Assembly: GCA_041686195.1 (NCBI GenBank) | Contig: JAWLEI010000011.1 | Coordinates: forward strand, 1 to 57,032 | Source: Desulfovermiculus sp041686195 | Lineage (GTDB): Bacteria; Desulfobacterota; Desulfovibrionia; Desulfovibrionales; Desulfothermaceae | DNA: 57,032 nucleotides | Direction: 5' to 3' | Shown here: piece by piece, positions 17,196 to 25,483 of the stretch | Layout of the letters: each line of letters begins with the position of its first letter | How positions within the stretch are numbered: the stretch's first letter is position 1 | The notes under the pieces: generated by a model | Told to the model about the DNA's origin: nothing | Databases searched by the model: none | What the model saw: the letters and a program-made list of their open reading frames with translations, nothing else | Position numbers and translations under genes: made by a program

Positions 17196-18206
17196 CTAAC
17201 CGGACTGGGAATACATTTCCCGGATCTTCTCCACTTCAGCCCGAGATCCGATAAACAGAGGTGTGCGCTGATGCAGTTCCTGGGGCTCAATATCCAGGAT
17301 GCGATTCACCCCGTCCGTAGCCATGCCTCCGGCCTGCTCAGCCACAAAGGCCAGGGGGTTGGCCTCGCACACCAGGCGCAGTTTGCCTTTGGGCTTTTTG
17401 GGATCCCGATGATCAATGGGATACATGAAGATCCCACCGTAGAGCAGGTTGCGATGGAAGTCGGCTACCAGGGAGCCGATATAGCGCAAGGAGTAGAGTT
17501 TGCCCAGATCGCTGTTGGGATCTTTAAACATGCCCACCGCTCTTTGGGTCGCTCCGTCCCAGTAGTTCCAGTAGGCCTCGTTCACAGAGTAGATTTTGCC
17601 TTGCTCCGGTATCCTGATATCCGGATGCGAGAGCAGAAATTCGCCCACACTGGGATCCAGGGTAAAGCCGTGCACCCCGTTCCCTGTGGTATAGACCATG
17701 ACCGTGGACGAACCGTAAATGAAATACCCGGCAGCCACCTGTTCCGCGCCTTTTTGCAGTACATCGTGCAGTCCAATCTGCCCGCTGAGGCCATCCTTGA
17801 TCCTGTAGATGGAAAAAATGGTGCCAATGCTCACGTTGGCATCAATATTGGACGAGCCGTCCAAAGGATCAAAAACCAGGAAATACTCCCCCCGGGGAAA
17901 ACGGTGGGAGACCTGAATCAAATCAGCATTCTCCTCAGAGGACATGGCGCACAGGACCCCGGCCCTTTCCATGCGGTGGATCAATACACTGTTGGCGAAC
18001 TCATCCAAGCGCTGCACATTTTCCCCTTGCACATTCACTGCTCCGGTGTAGCCCAGGATATCCACCAAACCGGCCTTGTTCACATCCCGGGCAATGATCT
18101 TGGCCGATAAGATGAGTTCATTGAGCAGCCTGGTAAACTGGCCGGTGGCCATGGGGTTTTGCCGCTGATGCAACAGCAGGTGTTCTGTGACTGTAATTTG
18201 GCGCAT
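17196..18206 (-). CDS. fbp: fructose-1,6-bisphosphatase class I
   Basis: Dephosphorylates fructose 1,6-bisphosphate to fructose 6-phosphate in gluconeogenesis. The 336 residues have the class I signatures: SSEENAD, the metal site DPLDGSSNIDANVSIG, and the substrate region MYPIDHRDPKKPKGKLRL. AAGGAGGTG stands 5 nt before the ATG reading MRQITVTEHL, so a longer upstream ATG is rejected. Together with the PEP-synthase-like protein in this window it implies a working gluconeogenic route. Confidence 0.96.
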   Translation of the reverse strand: MRQITVTEHLLLHQRQNPMATGQFTRLLNELILSAKIIARDVNKAGLVDILGYTGAVNVQGENVQRLDEFANSVLIHRMERAGVLCAMSSEENADLIQVSHRFPRGEYFLVFDPLDGSSNIDANVSIGTIFSIYRIKDGLSGQIGLHDVLQKGAEQVAAGYFIYGSSTVMVYTTGNGVHGFTLDPSVGEFLLSHPDIRIPEQGKIYSVNEAYWNYWDGATQRAVGMFKDPNSDLGKLYSLRYIGSLVADFHRNLLYGGIFMYPIDHRDPKKPKGKLRLVCEANPLAFVAEQAGGMATDGVNRILDIEPQELHQRTPLFIGSRAEVEKIREMYSQSG

Positions 18207-18314
18207 ACCACACCTCCTTAAACGTGCCAGCAAATTGGCATGCATGACCTTGCTGCAAAATATCGCTTCACGTTAATCTTTGATACATTGCAGGATTTTA
18301 AAATCTTGTTTTTA

Positions 18315-18363
18315 CTGACCTCTGATCACGCCATGGCGTGACTGATCTCTGACCTCTGATCTC
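18315..18363. repeat. heptamer repeats around a 16-bp palindrome
   Basis: Units of the form CTGACCT/CTGATCT flank a perfect palindrome TCACGCCATGGCGTGA at 18326-18341. After the palindrome three heptamers run in tandem (CTGATCT CTGACCT CTGATCT). The same kind of heptamer satellite lies inside the aminotransferase gene near 49700. Located between the lipoprotein gene and fbp; no T tract makes it a poor terminator. Confidence 0.7.
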
Positions 18364-18386
18364 ATATGCCGCATACCCCCGACCCG

Positions 18387-19133
18387 TTAATCATTCTTCT
18401 CCACATGGGTTACATAGACTAAAGGAGACTCTCCTACATATCGAGAAAGCCAGACAAACTTTTCATTTTCCAGGTCGAAATCGCCCTGGACCTTGCTTTC
18501 AAGCATCTTCGACCAGTCTTTTTCTTGGATCTTTTCTTCCTTGGCTGATTCCACCCCGGACCACAGGACATCTCCCTGGGCCAGGACAAGCAGAGTTTGA
18601 GACCCGGGCCCTTGCTTGAACAGGGTGCGGGGGTCGAAGTGGGCAACCACATGCCCGGTTACTTGATTGCCGTTATGCAAGGACTTTACCACACAGAGCT
18701 CAGGGCCCAGATCCTGATCCAGGACCTCCAGGTAAAGTCCCGCCTCCTGGGAGGGTCGTTTGTCCAGTATTTCTTGAAAAGTGATCTCCTTGATCGGCTG
18801 GGACGGAACCTGGTGCAGGATTTCTCCGGATGGGCTGAGAGCCGCCACCCCATTTAACCAGGAAAACCTGGAAGAAAGGGCCTGTGCCTCTTGCATTGAG
18901 GTTTCTTCCACCCGCTGCATGCTCCTGGCCAACTCCTCGAGCTTGAGGTCTACAGGGGTGACCACATGGGCCAGACGCTGCACATCCTCTCCCACATCAG
19001 GCTCAGCCCCGACATCTATATGGGCTGGGAAGACTGCGCCCCGGTAAATGGTTTTGGTTTTTTCCCAGGCCTGACAGCTGGTAAGCCCCAAAATGAACAC
19101 AAGGGATATGAAAATATAACTCCGTGTAAGCAC
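18387..19133 (-). CDS. lipoprotein of unknown function
   Basis: Envelope lipoprotein, 248 residues, function unknown. The GTG start is chosen because GGAAGGAG lies about 10 nt upstream and gives a compact signal peptide (LTRSYIFISLVFILGLTSC) with lipobox LTSC; longer in-frame starts put extra residues before it. After the Cys comes a helical segment with many Glu/Arg (about 40-85) and then a mixed alpha/beta domain (SSRFSWLNGVAALSPSGEIL, ELCVVKSLHNGNQVTGHVVA) whose pattern recalls a single Cache/PDC-type ligand-binding domain. No signalling domain is attached. It follows the TPR gene after 190 bp containing a dyad. Confidence 0.72.
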   Translation of the reverse strand: MLTRSYIFISLVFILGLTSCQAWEKTKTIYRGAVFPAHIDVGAEPDVGEDVQRLAHVVTPVDLKLEELARSMQRVEETSMQEAQALSSRFSWLNGVAALSPSGEILHQVPSQPIKEITFQEILDKRPSQEAGLYLEVLDQDLGPELCVVKSLHNGNQVTGHVVAHFDPRTLFKQGPGSQTLLVLAQGDVLWSGVESAKEEKIQEKDWSKMLESKVQGDFDLENEKFVWLSRYVGESPLVYVTHVEKND

Positions 19134-19231
19134 TGACCAAACTCCTTCCAAGCCATCATATATATGGGAATGTATGAACCAAGAACAACTCTTCAGCAAA
19201 CAACAGCCACAGCCCGCAACCTGCTGGCCCC

Positions 19232-19250
19232 GGTTGCAGCATGTGCAACC
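19232..19250. promoter_or_regulatory. dyad GGTTGCA-N5-TGCAACC
   Basis: Perfect 7-bp arms about 100 bp before the lipoprotein gene and 75 bp after the TPR gene. An overlapping alternative pairing (GCAACC at 19217-19222 with GGTTGC) is also possible. It may be an operator or a hairpin at the end of the TPR transcript; there is no clear T tract. Compare the similar dyad at 7053-7070. Confidence 0.45.
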
Positions 19251-19324
19251 AGCCCCTTCGCATTCTCATGCCTGGCGGGAATCGACAACCTGTCTGCAAT
19301 TATCCAGATCAGGGCCTTTGCGGC

Positions 19325-20284
19325 TCAGCCCCTGGCCTCCAGTCGGGCAGCCAGCCGGTCGAGCCGGCGCAAAAGCTCTTGTTTTTTTCTTTTGTCTACC
19401 ACATACTGACTTCTTGTCTCCTCCTGGTCCACCCCATATTTCCCATCAGCCGGTGATATCAATTCACTCCCCGGGCCGCCGGAATCATCCGGACCAAAAT
19501 CCAGCCCTTCCCGAGAAGCTTCGCGGTTCATCTTGGATTGGACACTGGCCATCCTGGCCTCAATCTGCTGACGCCGCTCAGGATCCTCTGATTGATCCAA
19601 AAGCTCTGCATAGATCTCAAGTGCAGACTCAAACTCTCCTTGCCCAGCCAATATATCAGCCATAGTCACTGTGCGATAGCCGCCTGGGGTCAAATCTTCT
19701 GTTCGCAGAGCTTCCTGCTCCGCTGCATCTTTCGCAGTGGAACAAAGGCCCCCGGATTCTTCATCTTGAAATCCAGCCTCTTGAGATGGGTCCGAACCAT
19801 TTTTTTCTCCAAAACTGTCCGTATCCTCGGTTCCAGCCTGGCTGCCGGGATGTTCATCCCTGTCTGCCGGGCCCTTCTGGCCGATAAAGCTGTACACTCC
19901 TGCATGCATTACCTTGGCCCAGGACAGAGAATCATGCTCGAGGTCAGCTCCAATAAAGCCGACAGCCGCAGCCAGATCGCTTTTGCCTTCCTTTTGGAGT
20001 TGATCGGCCCACAACAGCCAAAACTGGGGGCAAGAACAAAGCCCGGAGAGCAAAGGGGCCATATAGGCCTTGGCCTGGTCTGGAAAATCAGCCTGGCTCA
20101 AGGCCTGGATCAAAAGCAACCGGCCCTGGGCATGGGTAGGATTCTTGTCCAGCCCGGACTTCAGATGCTCAATGGCCTTATCTTGTTTTTCCTGATCCAG
20201 ATAGAGCAGCGCCAGATTGTAAAACAATGGCGAAGCCGGGTCCTGGGCCAGAATCTCTTCATACCAGGTGATCTTGTCCTGCAT
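19325..20284 (-). CDS. tetratricopeptide-repeat protein
   Basis: Cytoplasmic TPR protein of 319 residues, partner unknown. The ATG MQDKITWYEEILA is preceded by AAGGG. N-terminal TPRs are clear (ITWYEEILAQDPASPLFYNL, KAIEHLKSGLDKNPTHAQG), followed by a low-complexity acidic linker (about 125-200) and a C-terminal TPR-like pair (QGEFESALEIYAELLDQSED) ending in a basic helix. It follows ftsB by 20 bp, so it may belong to a cell-division or envelope group, but no function can be given. Confidence 0.75.
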   Translation of the reverse strand: MQDKITWYEEILAQDPASPLFYNLALLYLDQEKQDKAIEHLKSGLDKNPTHAQGRLLLIQALSQADFPDQAKAYMAPLLSGLCSCPQFWLLWADQLQKEGKSDLAAAVGFIGADLEHDSLSWAKVMHAGVYSFIGQKGPADRDEHPGSQAGTEDTDSFGEKNGSDPSQEAGFQDEESGGLCSTAKDAAEQEALRTEDLTPGGYRTVTMADILAGQGEFESALEIYAELLDQSEDPERRQQIEARMASVQSKMNREASREGLDFGPDDSGGPGSELISPADGKYGVDQEETRSQYVVDKRKKQELLRRLDRLAARLEARG

Positions 20285-20304
20285 GATAAACCCTTCTCTC
20301 CCAC

Positions 20305-20595
20305 TCACTCCTGGGGGGCTCTCTCCTGATTGATATACATAACTTCATTGTTTTGCACATAATGCAATCTGGTACGTATCATTTGCTCCAGATAGGCCTT
20401 GTTGTTCTTCAGCAGCCGGACCTTTCGGCTGAGTTCGATATTGTCTTCCCGCACCTGGCCAAGCCTGGACTCTGCCTCCTCCAGGACCTGCTGTTGCTGC
20501 CGATAGGGCTGAATCCCCCGATCCCCCCACAAAATGGTCCAGGCCAACAAGATATTTACTGCCAATAATAAAATGAGAATAAGTCGAAAATACAT
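20305..20595 (-). CDS. ftsB: FtsB/DivIC family septum-formation protein
   Basis: Small bitopic division protein, 96 residues: one N-terminal membrane helix (LILILLLAVNILLAWTILWG) and a periplasmic coiled coil (VLEEAESRLGQVREDNIELS) ending in the RTRLHYVQNNEVMY segment that matches the typical ARxxLGYVxPGEV region of the family in position. In known bacteria FtsB joins FtsL and FtsQ in the divisome. It lies between a zinc-ribbon protein and a TPR protein. Confidence 0.8.
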   Translation of the reverse strand: MYFRLILILLLAVNILLAWTILWGDRGIQPYRQQQQVLEEAESRLGQVREDNIELSRKVRLLKNNKAYLEQMIRTRLHYVQNNEVMYINQERAPQE

Positions 20596-20612
20596 TACGC
20601 ACAGACCAGCAT

Positions 20613-21233
20613 TTAGGCCCCGGTCTCATGGCCCTTCCCAGCGATAAGCCACATGTGCCGGTGATCCTCAAACAGAGCGTGGGCCTGGTCCAGGGCGATT
20701 TCCAATCCAGATTCATCCTCTGGATGCACATAGCTGTTCACCCCTAGGACAAATGCGGTCAAGGCATCAAAGCTGACGGCTCGATCCCCAATGAGCACAC
20801 AGTTCATTTCCCTGCGTTCCCTGCCCGGCAAAAGGTTGATCTCACGTAAGACCTCCCGCCCCGGATCGCTGTCTTCAAGCACGGCCCAGTGCACCCGGTT
20901 GACCTGCAGATAGGCCCTGCCCTTTTTCGGATCCTGGACTTCAATGATCTGCCAGTTCCTTTGGCCGAAATACGAACGTAGGGCAGAGGCCACCTGCTCA
21001 TCGGAGCTGAAGATCAAAGCCAGACGAGTTCCGGGAGGAACGCGCAGCGGCGGTACATCCAAGGCCTCAAATTCATCCTGGTCCAAAACCGGGTGCGCTT
21101 CATGCTGCTCGGCAATATTGACCTCATTCGTCTCTTTGCAGGCGGGACAGGTGAACCGGAACCGTTTGGCCTGAGGGACTTTCTCCTCCGGAAGATCGAA
21201 GCTCCGGGCACAATGTTCGCACCTAAGCTGCAT
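20613..21233 (-). CDS. zinc-ribbon protein with receiver-like domain
   Basis: 206 residues, function unknown. It opens with an MJ0042-type zinc ribbon: CEHC at residues 5-8 and CPAC about 20 residues later. After an acidic linker a Rossmann/receiver-like domain follows (RLALIFSSDEQVASALRSYF, then WAVLEDSD and MNCVLIGD), which looks like a response-regulator fold with the phosphorylation Asp region altered (VLEDSD). The ATG MQLRCEHC has AAAGAGG 4 nt upstream. Placed directly after pilU and before ftsB. Similar N-terminal ribbons occur in gliding/pilus and social-motility proteins, so a motility link is possible but inferred. Confidence 0.7.
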   Translation of the reverse strand: MQLRCEHCARSFDLPEEKVPQAKRFRFTCPACKETNEVNIAEQHEAHPVLDQDEFEALDVPPLRVPPGTRLALIFSSDEQVASALRSYFGQRNWQIIEVQDPKKGRAYLQVNRVHWAVLEDSDPGREVLREINLLPGRERREMNCVLIGDRAVSFDALTAFVLGVNSYVHPEDESGLEIALDQAHALFEDHRHMWLIAGKGHETGA

Positions 21234-21313
21234 AAGCCTCTTTATCCTCAATGTAATCAGCCAGGATTCTGCCCAGCAGACCTGCTTGGACAAAACTTTT
21301 TGACCAAATTACC

Positions 21314-22483
21314 TTACAGGTCTCTTTGCTCATAGTCCAGGTCCAACTCCAGATTTTCAATGTGTGTGACCTTTTCTCCCCGCTCTGATTTGATGCGATC
21401 AATCATTTGTCCCAACCTGGACTTGTCCGAACTGTGGAGCATGGCCATTTCCTCATCAATAGTCTCATGGGTAAAGAGATGGGCCAGATGGTTGTCAAAG
21501 GTCTGCATGCCGAAGGTGGAACTTTGTTCCAGGATCATGGGAAAGGTCATCTCTGCACTCTCCCCATTTTCAATCAGCTCCCGGGTGCGGATGGTATTTT
21601 TCAATATCTCCAGGGCCGCCACCCGTCCTCCATCCACTTTGGGCACCAAGCGCTGAGAAACAACGTACTTGAGGCCTTGAGCCAATCTGCCCCGAATGAG
21701 CCGCTCCTCGCTGGGTTCAAACATGCCGATGATCCGGTTGATGGTTTGAGCCGCATCCGAGGTGTGCAGGGTGCCCAGGACCAAGTGACCGGTTTCAGCT
21801 GCCTCCAGGGCAATGGACATGGTTTCCCTGTCCCGTATCTCACCAACCAGGATGACCTTGGGTGCCTGCCGCAGGGCGGCCCGCAGTCCAGACGCAAAGG
21901 CATCGAAGTCCCGGCCCAATTCCCGCTGGTTGATCAGCCCGGATTGGTGCGTATGGACAAACTCGACAGGATCTTCCAGGGTCAGGATGTGCACAGACCT
22001 GGAAGCATTGATGGCGTCTACCAATGCAGCCAAAGAGGTGGATTTTCCACTTCCTGTGGCTCCGGTCACCAGGATCAGACCAAATTTCTCCCTGGCCATG
22101 TGGGCAAAAATCGGAGGCAGGCCCAGCGAGGACAGGGTAGGAACCGTGGTGGCCAGCTTGCGCATAACAATGGCCAGGGAACCTTGCTGAACAAAAACAT
22201 TGACCCGAAATCTAGCCATGTTTCGCAATTCATAGGAGAGGTCACAGGATCCGGCCTGAGCCAGATCCCTATACAGCCTGGGATCATGGCCCAAAAGGGC
22301 GGTGGCCAGACCCTCCACCTGCCAGGGGACCAAGGGACCGGGGTCGGGCTGCAGGCTCACCACGCGCAGTTGCCCGTGCTCCTCAGCCAAAATGGGCTTG
22401 CCAACGGTCATGTGGATGTCCGAAAGTCCAGGGGCCTGCTTGAGAATCTGGCCTAAAAAATGATTCAGGTCTGAGCGCAGCAT
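21314..22483 (-). CDS. pilU: PilT/PilU-type pilus retraction ATPase (PilU-like)
   Basis: Hexameric secretion-type ATPase, 389 residues, acting at the cytoplasmic face of type IV pili. Motifs: DIHMTVGKP N-terminal PAS-like domain, Walker A TGATGSGKSTSLAAL, Asp box LTLEDPVEFVH, Walker B KVILVGEIRDRETM, His box GHLVLGTLHTSDA. The AIRNLIRE retraction motif is diverged (TIRTRELIENG), which with its position behind a canonical pilT favours a PilU-type accessory motor. It begins 4 bp after pilT. No other pilus gene is in the window. Confidence 0.85.
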   Translation of the reverse strand: MLRSDLNHFLGQILKQAPGLSDIHMTVGKPILAEEHGQLRVVSLQPDPGPLVPWQVEGLATALLGHDPRLYRDLAQAGSCDLSYELRNMARFRVNVFVQQGSLAIVMRKLATTVPTLSSLGLPPIFAHMAREKFGLILVTGATGSGKSTSLAALVDAINASRSVHILTLEDPVEFVHTHQSGLINQRELGRDFDAFASGLRAALRQAPKVILVGEIRDRETMSIALEAAETGHLVLGTLHTSDAAQTINRIIGMFEPSEERLIRGRLAQGLKYVVSQRLVPKVDGGRVAALEILKNTIRTRELIENGESAEMTFPMILEQSSTFGMQTFDNHLAHLFTHETIDEEMAMLHSSDKSRLGQMIDRIKSERGEKVTHIENLELDLDYEQRDL

Positions 22484-22487
22484 GCTC

Positions 22488-23570
22488 CTATACCTCGGTA
22501 AAATCCAGCGGCGGCTCAGGCAGATAGTCCCGGAACTTGGACTTGTTCACCGCCTTGTTGTAGGCCTGTTCCGAATCGATGACATTGGTCTTCAATAAGC
22601 CCATAATCGCGTCATCCAAGGGCTGCATCCCGTATTTCCGGCCGGTCTCAATGACTGAATTGAGTTGATAAATCTTATTCTCCCGGATCAGGTTGCGCAC
22701 TGCCGGCGTTGCAATCAGTATTTCCAGGGCTGCCACCCGTCCCTTTTTGTCCATCCGCTTAAACAGGTTTTGGGCCACCACGGCCCGCAATGATTCGGAA
22801 AGGGCGGATCGAATCTGTCCCTGCTGATCCGCCGGGAAGACATCAATGATCCGATCGATAGTCTTGGACGCGGAGATGGTGTGCAGGGTGCCAAAGACCA
22901 GGTGGCCGGTCTCTGCGGCCTCCAAGGCCAGCTCAATGGTTTCCAGATCCCGCATTTCTCCGACCAGGATGATATCTGGATCCTCGCGCAACGCCCCGCG
23001 CAGGGCGGCCTTGAAGCTCTTGGTGTCCCGGCCGACTTCACGTTGATTGATCAGGCACCGGACTGGCTCGTGCACAAACTCGATGGGATCTTCAATAGTG
23101 AGGATATGATCCCGCCGTTCCCGATTGGCGTAGTCGATCATAGCGGCCAGGGTGGTCGATTTCCCGGAACCGGTCGGACCGGTAACCAAAACCAGTCCCT
23201 TGGGCAGGATAGCCATGTTTTCTAAGATCTGAGGCAGCCCCAAGTCGTCGATGCTCAAAATTGTCTGCGGTATTTCCCGAAAAACAGCGGACACTCCCCG
23301 GCGCTGCTGAAAAAAATTGACCCGGTATCTGGCCAGATTGGGCACTTCGTAGGAAAAGTCAACATCTCCGCTTTCCTCGAATTCCTTGACTTTACGTTCA
23401 GGGGTAATCTCATAGAGCATGGTTTTAAGGTCTTCATTTTCCAAAGCCTTATATTTCACTCGCTGCATTTCTCCATGCAGGCGTATCACCGGTTGAGAAC
23501 CGGTAGACAGGTGTAGATCCGAGGCCCCAACCTCGTGCATCATCTTAAAAAAGGCATCAATCTGGGCCAT
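22488..23570 (-). CDS. pilT: type IV pilus retraction ATPase PilT
   Basis: Motor that depolymerises type IV pili for twitching motility or DNA uptake. 360 residues with DLHLSTGSQPVIRLHGEM, Walker A TGPTGSGKSTTLAAM, Asp box ILTIEDPIEFVH, Walker B DIILVGEMRDLETI, His box TGHLVFGTLHT, and the retraction motif TPAVRNLIRENK (family AIRNLIRE). It precedes the pilU-like gene with a 4-bp gap and follows pgsA after 110 bp. Confidence 0.93.
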   Translation of the reverse strand: MAQIDAFFKMMHEVGASDLHLSTGSQPVIRLHGEMQRVKYKALENEDLKTMLYEITPERKVKEFEESGDVDFSYEVPNLARYRVNFFQQRRGVSAVFREIPQTILSIDDLGLPQILENMAILPKGLVLVTGPTGSGKSTTLAAMIDYANRERRDHILTIEDPIEFVHEPVRCLINQREVGRDTKSFKAALRGALREDPDIILVGEMRDLETIELALEAAETGHLVFGTLHTISASKTIDRIIDVFPADQQGQIRSALSESLRAVVAQNLFKRMDKKGRVAALEILIATPAVRNLIRENKIYQLNSVIETGRKYGMQPLDDAIMGLLKTNVIDSEQAYNKAVNKSKFRDYLPEPPLDFTEV

Positions 23571-23680
23571 TTATCCTCCAAAAGATCTCTTTTGGGCAAC
23601 CCGGAACCTCTGCAAAACAAAGACATCTTCCTGCTTTTTTGCTCCTGGTCCGGCTCAGGATGAAAAGCGCACGGCTTGCC

Positions 23681-24235
23681 CTATGAGCGGGGTTCAACGG
23701 AAAGGTTATGTCGAAAGAAAGCGATCACATAATTGGCCCCGGAAAAAAGGGTCAGCACAAGGGCGGCCATAATCAAAACCATGCCCAGGGGGTTGGGGTC
23801 AAAGCCCTGCCACGGATAGTGCAGGATGAGCGGACACAGGGCCACTACCTGAATGATGGTTTTTAACTTGCCGTACTTGTCTGCGGCTATGACCTGCCCC
23901 TGGTCTGCGGCTATGGCCCGGAGTCCGGTGACCATAATTTCCCGGCCAATAATCAAAATCACTATCCAGGCCTGAAGCCAGCCCTGGTGGACCAGCATAA
24001 TCAAGACCGAGACCACCAGGAGCTTGTCGGCCAGAGGATCAAGGAATTTGCCCAAACTGGTCACCAGGTTGTACCGTCTGGCCAGCAGGCCGTCAAAGAG
24101 ATCCGTAAGTGAGGCCAAAATAAAGATAAGCATTGCCAACAGGCAACTGCCCTTGTTCGGAAAGTACAACAAAAGGACGATAAACGGTACCGTAAAGATC
24201 CGGGCAATAGTCAAGTTATTGGCCAGATTGAACAT
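23681..24235 (-). CDS. pgsA: CDP-diacylglycerol-glycerol-3-phosphate 3-phosphatidyltransferase
   Basis: Makes phosphatidylglycerol phosphate at the inner membrane. From the ATG MFNLANNLTIARI (GAGGG upstream) it has 184 residues, four or more membrane helices and the CDP-alcohol phosphotransferase motif DGLLARRYN with the following GKFLDPLADKLL (pattern DGxxAR-x8-GxxxDxxxD). It overlaps the upstream lytic transglycosylase gene by 20 bp. With pssA and psd it accounts for the main anionic and zwitterionic phospholipids. Confidence 0.93.
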   Translation of the reverse strand: MFNLANNLTIARIFTVPFIVLLLYFPNKGSCLLAMLIFILASLTDLFDGLLARRYNLVTSLGKFLDPLADKLLVVSVLIMLVHQGWLQAWIVILIIGREIMVTGLRAIAADQGQVIAADKYGKLKTIIQVVALCPLILHYPWQGFDPNPLGMVLIMAALVLTLFSGANYVIAFFRHNLSVEPRS

Positions 24236-24821
24236 ATTCCCTCGGCTTTGCTGATAAGTCCTGATACAGTGAAAGCACTTTCTGCACGTAGTGTTCTGTC
24301 TCTGGGAACGGAGGAATTCCGCTGTAGGCCTGCACCTGGCGCGGTCCGGCATTGTAGGCGGCCAAGGCCAGCTCCAGACTGGTAAATCGATCCAGAAGCT
24401 GGCTCAGATAGCGTACCCCGCCCTGAATATTGTCCTCAATGTCAAATGGCCTTTGCACCCCCATGTCCTCTTGAGTCTGGGGCATAAGCTGCATAAGACC
24501 TTCAGCCCCGGCTTTGGAGCTGGCGGTGGGAGTAAAATTGGACTCCACTTCAATGACTGCCTGAACCAGATGCGGATCAACTCCATGCTTCTGGCTGGTA
24601 TTTTGAACGAATTGCAAAATGTACTCCCGGTCGCCACCTTCAGGGTGCTCATCTGGCCAGGTGCAGTAAGGGGAATACCTGTCGGAATCGGGCAAATCCG
24701 TAAAGTGCATCACCCCCTGGCTGTCTTCATATACATAGATCGTACCTGCCTCGGTCCGCCCCATACATATGAGACCACACATCAGGGCCAGGAGCCCAAA
24801 CAAGCAGTTCCCGGAGCTCAT
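24216..24821 (-). CDS. lytic transglycosylase with DUF4124 and SLT domains
   Basis: Predicted exported peptidoglycan lytic transglycosylase, 201 residues. The ATG sits in ATGA with the pcm stop codon. A signal peptide (MSSGNCLFGLLALMCGLICM) is followed by a DUF4124-like strand motif (IYVYEDSQGVMHFTD, about 28-43) and an SLT domain with catalytic Glu in VIEVESNF (Glu93), KAGAEGLMQLMP, and AAYNAGPRQV. It would cleave glycan strands with formation of 1,6-anhydro-MurNAc. Nearby pil genes make a role in envelope passage of the pilus machine possible, but this is inference. Confidence 0.87.
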   Translation of the reverse strand: MSSGNCLFGLLALMCGLICMGRTEAGTIYVYEDSQGVMHFTDLPDSDRYSPYCTWPDEHPEGGDREYILQFVQNTSQKHGVDPHLVQAVIEVESNFTPTASSKAGAEGLMQLMPQTQEDMGVQRPFDIEDNIQGGVRYLSQLLDRFTSLELALAAYNAGPRQVQAYSGIPPFPETEHYVQKVLSLYQDLSAKPREYVQSGQ

Positions 24822-25465
24822 TGCTGACAACCAAAGGCCCCGATGAGGCTTACGAAGTGAGCCGGACCCATATCCTGCTTGTACCAACGCATCTTCTCCC
24901 TGCGAATGCGCACAATCCGCTGTTGTCCACCTTCTTCCAAGGGCATGACCAGAATTCCCGGGTCGGCCAGCTGCTTTAAAAGGGGCTCCGGTACCCTGGG
25001 ACCGCCGGCGGTGAGCAGGATGCGAGCATAGGGGCCATTTTCCGGCCAGCCCAGAGTTCCATCATCCAGCTTGAGTTTGACCTGAAAGTAGCGCAATCTG
25101 ATCAGGCGGTCCAGAGCGGCCAGGTACAGGGCCTTTATCCGCTCCACAGAGTAGACTTCAGCCCCCATCTCAGCCAGAACTGCAGCCTGGTATCCGGACC
25201 CGGTCCCAACCTCCAGAATACGTTGCTCGGGCAGGACCTGGAGTGCCTGACTCATCTTGGCCACACTGAAGGGCTGGGAGATTGTCTGCCCATAGCCGAT
25301 AGGCAGGGCATTTGAACTGTAGGCCTGGGACTGCAGGGCTTGATCCACGAACAAGTGCCTTTGCACCCGGCCCATGGCCGAAAGGACCCGGCTATCCGCA
25401 ATGCCTTGCGCCTGCAGCTGTTCGCGGACCATCGCCTGGCGGCGATGCCTCATGTCTCCTGTCAC
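24818..25465 (-). CDS. pcm: protein-L-isoaspartate O-methyltransferase
   Basis: Repairs isoaspartyl residues in aged proteins by SAM-dependent methylation. 215 residues with the PCMT signatures IGYGQTISQPF, LEVGTGSGYQAAVLAEM (SAM site) and the later GPYARILLTAGGPRVPEPLL. The GTG start has AAGGAG 9 nt upstream; an ATG four codons later is possible but its spacing to GGAG is too short. It sits between the M52-like gene and the lytic transglycosylase with minimal gaps. Confidence 0.93.
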   Translation of the reverse strand: MTGDMRHRRQAMVREQLQAQGIADSRVLSAMGRVQRHLFVDQALQSQAYSSNALPIGYGQTISQPFSVAKMSQALQVLPEQRILEVGTGSGYQAAVLAEMGAEVYSVERIKALYLAALDRLIRLRYFQVKLKLDDGTLGWPENGPYARILLTAGGPRVPEPLLKQLADPGILVMPLEEGGQQRIVRIRREKMRWYKQDMGPAHFVSLIGAFGCQQ

Positions 25466-25483
25466 CTTACATCTCCTTCCCGC

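Noticed and set aside
16176..18110. Open frame of 644 codons on the plus strand
   Set aside because: It lies opposite tsaD and fbp, both with full motifs; the translation is low-complexity (Gly, Gln, His rich) as expected from the complement of a codon-biased gene.
21407..22456. Open frame of 349 codons on the plus strand
   Set aside because: Antisense to the pilU-like gene; composition is that of a shadow frame.
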